In this document: piece after piece, positions 30,642 through 39,216 of the stretch | How positions within the stretch are numbered: position 1 is the stretch's first letter | How the letters are laid out: each line of letters begins with the position of its first letter | Source of the DNA: Bombella dulcis | Lineage (GTDB): Bacteria > Pseudomonadota > Alphaproteobacteria > Acetobacterales > Acetobacteraceae | Reading direction: 5' to 3' | NCBI RefSeq assembly: GCF_026385505.1 | Contig: NZ_JANIDV010000004.1 | Coordinates: 62,001 to 126,000, forward strand | Length of the DNA stretch: 64,000 nucleotides | Program-made: the position numbers and the translations under genes | The notes under the pieces: generated by a model | Database searches by the model: none | The model's input: the letters and a program-made list of their open reading frames with translations, nothing else | Told to the model about the DNA's origin: nothing

Positions 30642-32414
30642 CTACTCTCCCAGAGCCTGAGCCTTCACCAGTCGGGCGTAAAGCCCGGCCTTGGCCATGA
30701 GCTGGGTATGGGTACCTGTCTCGACAATCCGGCCCTGATCCAGCACCACGATGTGATCCGCACTCTGCACGGTGGAAAGTCGATGGGCCACGATGAGCGT
30801 TGTCCGCCCCTGCCGGAGCTGGGCCAGAGCCTCCTGCACACGGGCTTCATTCTCTGAATCCAGCGCACTGGTGGCTTCATCCAGCAGCAGCAGACGGGGA
30901 TTGCGCAGCAGGGCACGGGCCAGCATGATGCGCTGCCTCTGCCCGCCGGAGAGCCTCTGCCCACCGGGGCCGATGACTGTCTCCAGCCCCTCTGGCAGAT
31001 CATGCACGAAATCCAGTGCCGCCATCCGGCAGAGCGCATCCACCTCTTCCCGTGTTGCAGAAGGACGGCCAAGCTGGATGTTCTCCCGCACGCTCATGTC
31101 AAACAGGGCGGTTTCCTGACTGACATAGGCCAGATGATCCCGCAGGCTGGCCAGCGTAAGGGAGCGCACATCTACCCCCTCCAACGTGATCGCCCCTTCC
31201 GTCACATCAAACAGACGGGGGATCAGGGCCAGCATGGTGGATTTCCCCGCCCCGCTCGGCCCGACAAGGGCCACGCTCTGCCCCGGCTTCACATCCAGTG
31301 AAATGTTTTTCAGCGCATAACAGCCATCGTCAAAGCGATAGGACACATTCCTGAAAACGAGATGCCCCAGCCCGTCCGGCAGAGGACAGGCATCTGGATA
31401 GTCCTTTACGGTTGCAGGCTCATCAGTCACGGCAAAGATGCGCCCCAGCCCGGCCAGACCTTCCTGCATGGAAGTATTCAGCGACCCCAAAGCCCTTAGA
31501 GGACGGGACGCCGCAAACAGGGCCGCAATGAAGGCCGTGAAATCCCCCAATGTAGCCCCGCCCATCGCTGCCCGCCAGCCAGCAAAGCCCAGCACGAAGG
31601 CAATCGCCACACCACCGATGACCTCCAGCATCGGGTCCAGACGGGCACGGTTGCTGGCGATGCGAAAGAACATGTCACGCAGCCTGTCCAGAGCCGCACC
31701 GATGCGCTGATGCTCATGCGCTTCCATCCGGTAAATGCGTATCTGCCGGGAGAGGGAGAAACTTTCCGTCAGCAGGGCCGAAGCCTCGCCAACCTGCTCC
31801 TGCATCCCGCCGGAAGCCCGGCGCACCCGCCGCCCCAGCTTCTGCACGGGAATGATGGCCAGCGGATACAGCACGACGGCAATCAGGCTCAGCTCCCAGT
31901 CCGTCCAGATCATGGAGGCCACCAGCCCGATGATGGTGATGACATCCCCCAGCGCATTGACCGAACGTGTCAGGGCTTCCCGCATGGCGAGGGCATCAGT
32001 CGTGAAGCGGGCTGCCCAGCGGGCGGGGGCTTCCTTCTCGATCCGGGCCACATCCGCCTTCAGCGCATGGGTAAACATGCGCTCCTGAAGACGCCGCACG
32101 ACCTGAAGAACCAGTGCCTGCACACAGACATTCTGCCCGTACTGCGCCAGAGCCTTGGCCCCCGTGACCACCACCACCAGCAGGGGAATCTGATACAGGA
32201 TGCGGGGATCATGCGCCGTAAACATGTCGATTGCCCGCTTGATGACGAGCGGATAGGCCGCCGTCAGCAGGGCCATGACAACCGTCAGCACAATGATGAC
32301 CAGAAGACGGAGCCGGTCAGGGGCAATGTCTTCCCGCCAGAGCCGCCGCATCAGGGAGAAGGCCGTGTCATGCGCTGCCCCGTCGGCGGGCTGCCTGTCT
32401 GTCTGCTGTGCCAT
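30642..32414 (-). CDS. ABC exporter, MsbA-like (fused permease and ATPase)
   Basis: A 590-residue half-transporter. Six membrane spans occupy about residues 35-320. The nucleotide-binding domain has Walker A GPSGAGKST near 385, Q-loop SQET, signature LSGGQRQRI near 490, Walker B LLLLDEATSALD and switch His in AHRLS. MsbA homologues flip lipid A-core across the inner membrane, which would feed the Lpt system in this window; that role is inferred from similarity. The C-terminus abuts the orphan pseudogene (tail to tail, no gap). It is downstream of the CCA-adding enzyme gene on the same strand (21-bp gap). Confidence 0.82.
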   Translation of the reverse strand: MAQQTDRQPADGAAHDTAFSLMRRLWREDIAPDRLRLLVIIVLTVVMALLTAAYPLVIKRAIDMFTAHDPRILYQIPLLVVVVTGAKALAQYGQNVCVQALVLQVVRRLQERMFTHALKADVARIEKEAPARWAARFTTDALAMREALTRSVNALGDVITIIGLVASMIWTDWELSLIAVVLYPLAIIPVQKLGRRVRRASGGMQEQVGEASALLTESFSLSRQIRIYRMEAHEHQRIGAALDRLRDMFFRIASNRARLDPMLEVIGGVAIAFVLGFAGWRAAMGGATLGDFTAFIAALFAASRPLRALGSLNTSMQEGLAGLGRIFAVTDEPATVKDYPDACPLPDGLGHLVFRNVSYRFDDGCYALKNISLDVKPGQSVALVGPSGAGKSTMLALIPRLFDVTEGAITLEGVDVRSLTLASLRDHLAYVSQETALFDMSVRENIQLGRPSATREEVDALCRMAALDFVHDLPEGLETVIGPGGQRLSGGQRQRIMLARALLRNPRLLLLDEATSALDSENEARVQEALAQLRQGRTTLIVAHRLSTVQSADHIVVLDQGRIVETGTHTQLMAKAGLYARLVKAQALGE

Positions 32415-32435
32415 GCAGGCCTTCTAGCAGGCTCC

Positions 32436-33677
32436 CTACCGGGGTGAAAGCTGCCCGGCCAGCCACGCCCGGCACGCTCCGGCATCCGGGCGGCATCCCT
32501 GCTCCAGCCACCAGTGCTGCGCCCGCTTCAGCCATTGCCCCATGTCCGGCCCCGGCTTTACACCCAGCGCAATCAGGTCCCGTCCGGCCAGAGGAAATAT
32601 GGGCTGCTCCAGAGCCTCCAGCCTCTGCCGCAGTTCATCCCACCCGGCATCAGGCCGCCCCAGCTCTTTCGCCTGCACCAGCCAGCTCCGCAGCAGCAGA
32701 ATGGACCGGTCCTGCTGGAAGAGAACCCGCCTCAGACCATCATCATCCAGCGTGGCTGCCAGTTCCGGCTCAGGCTTTGCCAGAGCGGCCAGCATGGCCC
32801 GGCCCTCATTGGACAGTTTCAGATGGACACCGACCTCAGCCAGTCCCTGCCCGTCCACACCACCGGGCGGGTACAGCACCGCCAGCCTGTGCAGGGGTTC
32901 GGATGGATCATCACAGGCCAGAAGACGCCCCAGATCAGACAGAGGTGCATGATGAGGCAGAAGGACGGCAAGACTGCCCGTTTCCTCCATCAGCTCCAGC
33001 GTCCGCAGAAGCTGTGGGCCTGACAGGATTTTCAGCAGTTCCATCGCCACACGTTCGACCGAAAGACGGGTCATCAGGTCTTTCAGCCGGGTGATGGCCT
33101 GACAGGCTTCCCCATCCGGTTCACCCCGACCATAGCGGGCAAAGAACCGGAAAAAACGCAGACACCGCAGGGCGTCTTCCTCGATACGCCGTACCGCGTG
33201 CCCGACAAACCGGACACGCCCTGCCCGGAGATCATCCAGCCCTCCAAAATAATCGGAAAGCCGCCCCTCCTGATCCAGCGACATGGCATTGATCGTAAAA
33301 TCCCGCCTCTGGGCATCTTCCTGCCAGTCATCCGTCCAGGCCACAACGGCATGACGGCCATCAGTGCTGACATCACGCCGCAGGGTCGTGATTTCATAGG
33401 GATGATGGTCGATCACCGCCGTGACGGTGCCATGCTCAAGACCGGTAGGAATCACCCTGGCCCCGATCCGTTCGAGCCGCTGCTGCGCTTCCTCTGGTGG
33501 AAAAGGACTGGCCAGATCGAGGTCATGCACCTCACGGCCACAGAGCAGGTCCCGCACGCAGCCCCCTACCAGTCTGGCCTGCGGCAGGGCCTGCCAGATA
33601 CGGCCCAGCCCGGCATGACCGGGCACGTCGGACAGGGCTTCCAGAAGGATTTCAGGAGCCGGATTCAGGGCCGTCAC
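32436..33677 (-). CDS. CCA tRNA nucleotidyltransferase / poly(A) polymerase family
   Basis: A 413-residue class II nucleotidyltransferase. The head has LVGGCVRDLLCG at residues 36-47 and the catalytic DLD at 52-54 (HDLDL). The second part of the active site is RRDFTINAMSLD near 128, followed by the neck RIEEDALRCLRFFRF. In alphaproteobacteria this protein adds or repairs the 3' CCA end of tRNAs. It overlaps the DUF1285 gene by 4 bp (33674-33677), so the two are co-translated. Poly(A) polymerase is the main alternative, but the neighbour and length fit the CCA enzyme. Confidence 0.88.
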   Translation of the reverse strand: MTALNPAPEILLEALSDVPGHAGLGRIWQALPQARLVGGCVRDLLCGREVHDLDLASPFPPEEAQQRLERIGARVIPTGLEHGTVTAVIDHHPYEITTLRRDVSTDGRHAVVAWTDDWQEDAQRRDFTINAMSLDQEGRLSDYFGGLDDLRAGRVRFVGHAVRRIEEDALRCLRFFRFFARYGRGEPDGEACQAITRLKDLMTRLSVERVAMELLKILSGPQLLRTLELMEETGSLAVLLPHHAPLSDLGRLLACDDPSEPLHRLAVLYPPGGVDGQGLAEVGVHLKLSNEGRAMLAALAKPEPELAATLDDDGLRRVLFQQDRSILLLRSWLVQAKELGRPDAGWDELRQRLEALEQPIFPLAGRDLIALGVKPGPDMGQWLKRAQHWWLEQGCRPDAGACRAWLAGQLSPR

Positions 33678-34282
33678 GCACAGGGTTCCTCAATATCGCC
33701 CACGGTATCGTCCGGCAGACGGGACAGGGGAAAAAACGTTCCACGGCTCCAGACACCCAGACATGGCTCACCACCCACACAGCCCGGCACGGCCAATGCC
33801 GCCAGCTCGAACAGCACGGCACGGCTGATACGAGCCAGAATAGGCTGCCCTCCGGCCCCGACCCTCATGTGAATATAAGGCACGGTGGCCCCGTCAGCCG
33901 GGCGGTCCCAGTCACACAGCAGAGGATGTTCCTCATCCACACAGAGCACCTCATCCAGATTGGTCCGCAGGCAGAGTGTCTGCGTCTTTTCCGAACAGCC
34001 CCGGAAATCCAGCTCCACGGCCAGAAAAGGGACATCATCCACCTGAATGACGCCTGCTTCAGTCGGTGTCCGCAGCCAGTACCGACCCTGATGGTCCCGG
34101 TCGAGACAGGAGGCGAACAGGCAGAGCATGGCCTTGCGCCGGATGGGCGTCCCCCGGTACAGCCACGTCCCGTCCCGCCGGATATGGAAAGGCAGATGGA
34201 TGACCAGCTCATCCTCCGACATCACGGCCTCATCCGGCCCTTCAAGAGGGGGTACCGGTCTTTCATAAGGCTTGATGCTCAT
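33674..34282 (-). CDS. DUF1285 protein
   Basis: A 202-residue cytoplasmic protein of the DUF1285 family. Recognisable parts are IHLPFHIRRDGTWLYRGTPIRRKAMLCLFAS (about residues 28-58), YWLRTPTEAG and VDDVPFLAVELD. No membrane span or catalytic motif is seen and the biochemical role is unknown. In alphaproteobacteria it commonly sits upstream of the CCA-adding enzyme, as here, with a 4-bp overlap. It is divergent from the MoxR operon. Confidence 0.85.
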   Translation of the reverse strand: MSIKPYERPVPPLEGPDEAVMSEDELVIHLPFHIRRDGTWLYRGTPIRRKAMLCLFASCLDRDHQGRYWLRTPTEAGVIQVDDVPFLAVELDFRGCSEKTQTLCLRTNLDEVLCVDEEHPLLCDWDRPADGATVPYIHMRVGAGGQPILARISRAVLFELAALAVPGCVGGEPCLGVWSRGTFFPLSRLPDDTVGDIEEPCA

Positions 34283-34481
34283 GATCGCCTCCCTGCTGCC
34301 TCATCACACATAACCATCCGGTCCTTCATCTGCCGGACCTGAGCCACATACTGGCGGGCCACTTTCCTGCAACACTCCCTTTTTCAAGGAGGGTTTTACA
34401 TGGTAGCTTACCTGCCTGCCCCAGAGTTGGGGATGATCCCGGCCTGTTAAAAGCCCCTAATCCTCTGTTTCAGAACCTGTA

Positions 34482-35519
34482 ATGACCCAGAACCCTTCCG
34501 CATCCGGCTCAGCTTCCCTTCAGGGTGAGGCTCTTCATCATGACGAAACCGTCCTCACCTTTGACGGGCTGGCTCCCCGGCTGAAAACACTCACGCAGGA
34601 GATCGGCCAGATCGTCCTCGGTCAGGAGACGGTCATCGAGAACGTCCTCACGACCCTGTTGGGGGGTGGCCATGCGCTGCTGCTCGGTGCGCCCGGTCTG
34701 GGCAAGACGCTGCTGGTGAATACCTGCGCCCATGTTCTGGGGCTTGAGGACAGCCGAATCCAGTTTACGCCCGATCTCATGCCCTCCGACATCACCGGGG
34801 CTGAAATTCTGGAACAGGATGAACAGGGGAAGAGGCATTTCCGTTTTCTCCACGGCCCGCTCTTCGGCCAGCTTGTTCTCGCCGATGAGATCAACCGTGC
34901 CAGCCCCCGCACCCAGTCCGCCCTGCTTCAGGCCATGGCGGAAGGACATGTCACACAGGGAGGGAAAACATGGGCACTGCCAAGGCCCTTCCATGTTCTC
35001 GCTACCCAGAACCCCATCGAACAGGAGGGCACCTACCCCCTGCCAGAAGCCCAGCTGGACCGGTTCATGATGCGCATTCCACTGGACTTCCCCGCCCGGA
35101 ATGCCGAACGGCGGATGCTGCTCCAGACAACCGGTGCCACGAAACGGAAACCCGAACGCCTCTTCTCCACCGCCGATCTTCTCACGACCCAGAAGCTCGT
35201 CCGCACGCTCCCCGTGGGGGAAACGGTCATTGAGACAATCCTGAACATCGTCCGGGGCCTGCGCCCGCAGGATGAAACCGCCAGTGACGAAGTCCGCACG
35301 TCACTGGATTACGGCCCCGGCCCCCGTGCCGCCCAGGCCCTGATGATTGCCAGCCGGGCACGGGCCATGCTGCATGGGCGGCTTTCACCATCGCTGGAGG
35401 ATGTCCGTGTGCTGGCAGAACCTGTTCTGGCCCATCGTCTCGGAATCAGCTTTGCGGCCCAGACTCAGGGCGTGGATGCCAAACAGCTCATCGCCGGGCA
35501 GCTGAAACGTCTCGGCTAG
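34482..35519 (+). CDS. MoxR-family AAA+ ATPase
   Basis: A 345-residue ATPase. Walker A GAPGLGKT is at residues 69-76, Walker B LVLADEINRASPRTQSALLQAM near 130, sensor 1 region ATQNPIEQEGTYPLPEAQLDRF near 170, and the C-terminal AAA lid after 250. MoxR proteins act as chaperone-like ATPases with von Willebrand factor A (vWA) partners, for example in metal insertion or envelope stress. This is the first gene of a four-gene operon whose other members carry vWA or DUF58 domains, so they are the likely partners. Confidence 0.93.
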   Translation: MTQNPSASGSASLQGEALHHDETVLTFDGLAPRLKTLTQEIGQIVLGQETVIENVLTTLLGGGHALLLGAPGLGKTLLVNTCAHVLGLEDSRIQFTPDLMPSDITGAEILEQDEQGKRHFRFLHGPLFGQLVLADEINRASPRTQSALLQAMAEGHVTQGGKTWALPRPFHVLATQNPIEQEGTYPLPEAQLDRFMMRIPLDFPARNAERRMLLQTTGATKRKPERLFSTADLLTTQKLVRTLPVGETVIETILNIVRGLRPQDETASDEVRTSLDYGPGPRAAQALMIASRARAMLHGRLSPSLEDVRVLAEPVLAHRLGISFAAQTQGVDAKQLIAGQLKRLG

Positions 35520-35554
35520 GCCCTGCTTCATCACGGCGGTTTCAGAAAACGGAC

Positions 35555-36457
35555 ATGGCCAGATTACCTTCCTTTCTCCAGCGGCTCTTCAGCCCCCGCA
35601 GGGAACACGGTGCCACCCCCCGGCCTGTCCCCCTGCCGGAACTCATCCTGTCAGCCCGTGGGCTGGCACGGCAGCTGCGCAGCGGGCCGCACGGCAACCG
35701 GCGGGCAGGAGACGGGCATGAATTCTGGCAGTTCCGCCCCCATCAACCCACAGAACCGGCCTCCCTGATCGACTGGAAACAGTCCGCCCGTTCACCCGAA
35801 CCGGACCTGCTCTGGGTCCGGGAACAGGAACAGAACACACCCCGGTCACTCTTCATCTGGGTGGACCCGTCCGCCTCCATGCGCTGGCAGTCTTCTGAAT
35901 CCCTGCCCAGCAAATATGACACGGCCCTGAGCGACGCCCTCGCCCTTGGGCAGGCCGCCCTGCTGGGGGGAGAGACGGTCGGTCTCCCCGGCTCCCGGCT
36001 CCGTTTCTCGGGTCATCAGGCCCTGCCCCGGCTGGCCCATGCCCTCACGCGGCTCCCGCCGGACACCACCCTACCCAGTTTTGCAGGTGTCCCGCCCCAC
36101 GCCGCCCTGCTGCTGGTCAGCGACTTCCTCTGGGATGACGGCATAATGCAGCATTACCTTGCCCGCCTGACCACCCATCCCGGCCGCACCGCCCTGCTTG
36201 CCGTGCTGGACCCGCAGGAACATCACCTGCCTTTCAGCGGGTCTGTCCAGTTCACCAGCTGCGAGAACGAGCCTGACCTGACACTCCCTGCCACGGAAAG
36301 CCTGCATGCCGCCTATCAGGCACGGCTGACCGCCCATTTCAGCCAGCTGCGAACCGCCGGACGGGGACAGAAGCCTTTCTTCCGCTTCCACGTCACGGAC
36401 CAGCCTGCCCTGCCTGTTCTGGCAGACTGCCACCACTTCCTGCGGGGGCGGACATGA
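35555..36457 (+). CDS. DUF58 protein with an intact MIDAS motif
   Basis: A 300-residue cytoplasmic protein. The DUF58 signature AGDGHEFWQFRPHQPTEPAS followed by LIDWKQSAR covers residues 51-79. The vWA-like fold that follows has an intact metal-ion-dependent adhesion site, D104-P-S-A-S (IWVDPSASM). It begins 35 bp after moxR and overlaps the next gene by 4 bp (36454-36457). DUF58 proteins are usual MoxR partners; the exact substrate is unknown. Confidence 0.9.
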   Translation: MARLPSFLQRLFSPRREHGATPRPVPLPELILSARGLARQLRSGPHGNRRAGDGHEFWQFRPHQPTEPASLIDWKQSARSPEPDLLWVREQEQNTPRSLFIWVDPSASMRWQSSESLPSKYDTALSDALALGQAALLGGETVGLPGSRLRFSGHQALPRLAHALTRLPPDTTLPSFAGVPPHAALLLVSDFLWDDGIMQHYLARLTTHPGRTALLAVLDPQEHHLPFSGSVQFTSCENEPDLTLPATESLHAAYQARLTAHFSQLRTAGRGQKPFFRFHVTDQPALPVLADCHHFLRGRT

Positions 36458-39216
36458 CCCTTCTTTCCCCTTATCTGCTACTGTTCCTGCTTGTCCTGCC
36501 CGCCTTATGGTGGCTGGTCCGGGCCATTCCGCCACAGCCACGGCAGCAGCGTTTCCCTTCCCTCATCCTGCTCCGTACGCTCGCACCTGTCCGACAGAAT
36601 GCAGCCCGTACACCCCTCTGGCTGCTCCTTCTGCGCATGGTGGCCCTGTCCCTGCTCATCCTGGCTTTCAGCCGTCCGCTCTACATTCCTCGACAGGACA
36701 CTCAGGCACCACAAAAACTGATCCTCATTCTGGATGATGACTGGGCCGCCATACCCCACTGGGCAGAACGGCAGCAGAATGCTCTTGCCCTCGGAGAGGC
36801 CACTCTCCGCTCCGGCGGTCATGTCACCCTGCTGCTGAATGCACCAGATTCAGATGGCCACATGCCGCACCCCTTCCAGCCATCCGACCGTGTAGCCCTG
36901 CAACAGTTTCTTTCCGGCCTGTCCCCCCGCCCGTGGCCGGGCGACCGGCAGGCTCTTGCCCGCCAGATTCAGGAACTGACGCCAGACCTGCATGATACCA
37001 CCATTGTCAGCCTGTCTGACGGCCTGGCCCAGACAGACGATGATGCCCTGCGGACGGCCCTGCGCTCCGCCCGCCGCATCGATGACATACGCTGGCCCCG
37101 CTGCGACCTCATCCGCCTTGCCATCCGGCAGGACCGTCAGCTGACAGCTCAGGCAGAAACACTCCCCAACTGCCCGGAACAGACACTCCGACTGTCCGGC
37201 ATGACACTGGAAAAGAACGGCCACTTCCTCCCTCAGACCAGTGCGCCACTTCCCACCGGAACACGACATGCCCTGAAAGACCTTCTGCCAGACCCGGACT
37301 CCCTTGATGCTTTCAGCCTTCCCTCCGTTCCCGGTCCGGCAGGCATGATCCTCCTGCCCGGCAGGACAGGACAGCACCGGGTTGGCCTGCTGCGCACCAG
37401 TGGCGACGATACCCCCCTGACAGGCAGCAGCTTCTATCTGGCCCGGGCCATGCAGGCCACCACCCCCTACCAGGAAGGCACTCTGGACAGCCTGCTCCCC
37501 CGCCACCCGGACATCATCATCGCCACGGATGGCAGCCTGTCCGGTTCCTCACTGGGAGACATGCTGGGCTGGGTCCGCAAGGGTGGCATCCTGATCCGTT
37601 TTGCCGGCCCTGAACTGGCCCGTCAGAGCCAGCAGGACATGAAAGGCGATGACGCCGCCCTCCTGCCCGTGCCGCTTCTCTCCGGCATGAGACAGCTGGG
37701 AGGGCCGATGTCGTGGGGCAATCCCCAGAAACTGGCTCCTTTCCCGGCAAATACCCCCTTTGCCGGACTGACCATCCCGGACGATGCCACCATCTCCCGT
37801 CAGCTCCTGGCACAGCCCACGGATGACCTGTCCCACCATGTCTGGGCCACACTGACGGACGGGACACCACTCGTGACGGTCCGTCAGGAAGGCAGAGGCC
37901 TGATCGTTCTTTTCCACATCACGCCAACGGCAGACTGGTCCAGCCTGGCCCTGTCCGGCCTGTTCCCCCAGATGATGGAACGTCTCATCACCCGCACGCC
38001 CGTCATGCAGAACAGGAACGATACGGCCCGCACGTCGTCTGATAGTCTTGCCCCGTGGCGTATCCTGAACAGCGATAGGACACTCATTGCCCCCTCTCCT
38101 GCCGTCCGTCCCATTCTCAAAGCTTCTGAGGAGTCCGTCGACGCACTCCATCCCACCGGACTCTATGGGGGAGCCGCACAGCGTTATCCGCTCAATCTGG
38201 CAGACCACCAGCCCCCTCTGGCTGATGAGGTGGCTCTCGGCCAGATCAGACCGGCTGGCCAGGCCGTACCGGAACGCCCGCTATGGCCAGCCCTCATGCT
38301 GCTGGCACTGGGGCTTATCCTGCTGGATGTCTTCCTGTCACTGGCCCGTTCCGGCCTGTTCCGCATTGCCCGGCGGGCGGCCCTTGTTCTGTGCCTCGGG
38401 CTGCTGGGCACGGCCTCCCTGCACGCCGCCACGGCGGACCAGACGGCATCAGCCCCGCAGGCCGTGCCGCCAGCAGCTCTGGCCATCCGGCTGGCTCACA
38501 TTCAGACCGGTGACAGTGCCACGGATGATGCTGTCCAGCAGGGGCTGGAAGGACTGACCCGTTTTCTCAACCAGCGCAGCACCACGCATCTGGACAGCCC
38601 CGTGGGGGTCGTACCGGGGCAGGATGATCTGGCGTTCTATCCCCTGCTCTACTGGCCCGTCACGCCTGGCACCCATCTGGATGATGCCGGACGGGCAGCC
38701 CTGAAAACCTACATCCAGCATAATGGCATGATCCTGATTGATGAGATGGGAGCTGGAAGCGACATGGATGGCACGGATGGCCACGCCACCCGGGCAGCCC
38801 TCAGGGCCGCAACGGAAGGACTGCCCTTTCCCCCTCTCACGACCCTGAATGACCAGCATACCCTGTCCCATACCTTCTATCTCCTGCATGAATTTCCCGG
38901 CCGCATCGCAGGCCAGCCTGTCTATGTGGCCCGACAGGGCAGCGACGAGAGTGAGGATGTCAGTCCCGTCATCATCGGCAATGCCGACTGGGCACATGCC
39001 TGGGCCGTGGACCAGAGCGGAGAGCACCCTTTTGCCGTCATCCCGGATGGTGAAAACCAGCGTACCCTGGCCTACCGTTTCGGCTTCAACACCATCATCT
39101 ATGCCCTGACAGGCAACTACAAGAATGACCAGCGTCATTACCCGGAAATGCTGAAACGCCTCAAAAATGGGGATGACAGCAGCCCTGACGGAACTGATGA
39201 AAGCGAGGCACCATGA
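36454..39216 (+). CDS. BatA-like membrane protein with C-terminal DUF4159
   Basis: A 920-residue protein. The N-terminus is the double-membrane-span 'aerotolerance regulator' domain (YLLLFLLVLPALWWLVRAIPPQPRQ, then LLLRMVALSLLILAFSRPL, residues 1-75). A vWA-like segment follows whose metal site is lost (ILDDDWAAIPHW instead of DxSxS). There is a membrane span near 610-635 and one after it, then a DUF4159 domain at about 670-900 (LAIRLAHIQTGDSATDD ... GMILIDEMGAGSDMDG ... HTFYLLHEFPGR). DUF4159 has a glutamine-amidotransferase-like fold of unknown activity. It overlaps both neighbours by 4 bp, so stoichiometric synthesis is likely. Confidence 0.85.
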   Translation: MTLLSPYLLLFLLVLPALWWLVRAIPPQPRQQRFPSLILLRTLAPVRQNAARTPLWLLLLRMVALSLLILAFSRPLYIPRQDTQAPQKLILILDDDWAAIPHWAERQQNALALGEATLRSGGHVTLLLNAPDSDGHMPHPFQPSDRVALQQFLSGLSPRPWPGDRQALARQIQELTPDLHDTTIVSLSDGLAQTDDDALRTALRSARRIDDIRWPRCDLIRLAIRQDRQLTAQAETLPNCPEQTLRLSGMTLEKNGHFLPQTSAPLPTGTRHALKDLLPDPDSLDAFSLPSVPGPAGMILLPGRTGQHRVGLLRTSGDDTPLTGSSFYLARAMQATTPYQEGTLDSLLPRHPDIIIATDGSLSGSSLGDMLGWVRKGGILIRFAGPELARQSQQDMKGDDAALLPVPLLSGMRQLGGPMSWGNPQKLAPFPANTPFAGLTIPDDATISRQLLAQPTDDLSHHVWATLTDGTPLVTVRQEGRGLIVLFHITPTADWSSLALSGLFPQMMERLITRTPVMQNRNDTARTSSDSLAPWRILNSDRTLIAPSPAVRPILKASEESVDALHPTGLYGGAAQRYPLNLADHQPPLADEVALGQIRPAGQAVPERPLWPALMLLALGLILLDVFLSLARSGLFRIARRAALVLCLGLLGTASLHAATADQTASAPQAVPPAALAIRLAHIQTGDSATDDAVQQGLEGLTRFLNQRSTTHLDSPVGVVPGQDDLAFYPLLYWPVTPGTHLDDAGRAALKTYIQHNGMILIDEMGAGSDMDGTDGHATRAALRAATEGLPFPPLTTLNDQHTLSHTFYLLHEFPGRIAGQPVYVARQGSDESEDVSPVIIGNADWAHAWAVDQSGEHPFAVIPDGENQRTLAYRFGFNTIIYALTGNYKNDQRHYPEMLKRLKNGDDSSPDGTDESEAP

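Noticed and set aside
34370..34397. Terminator-like CTCC/GGAG hairpin followed by TTTT before the MoxR operon
   Set aside because: The stem is only about four to five base pairs and it lies between divergent genes, where no transcript is expected to end; it may be part of a promoter or leader.
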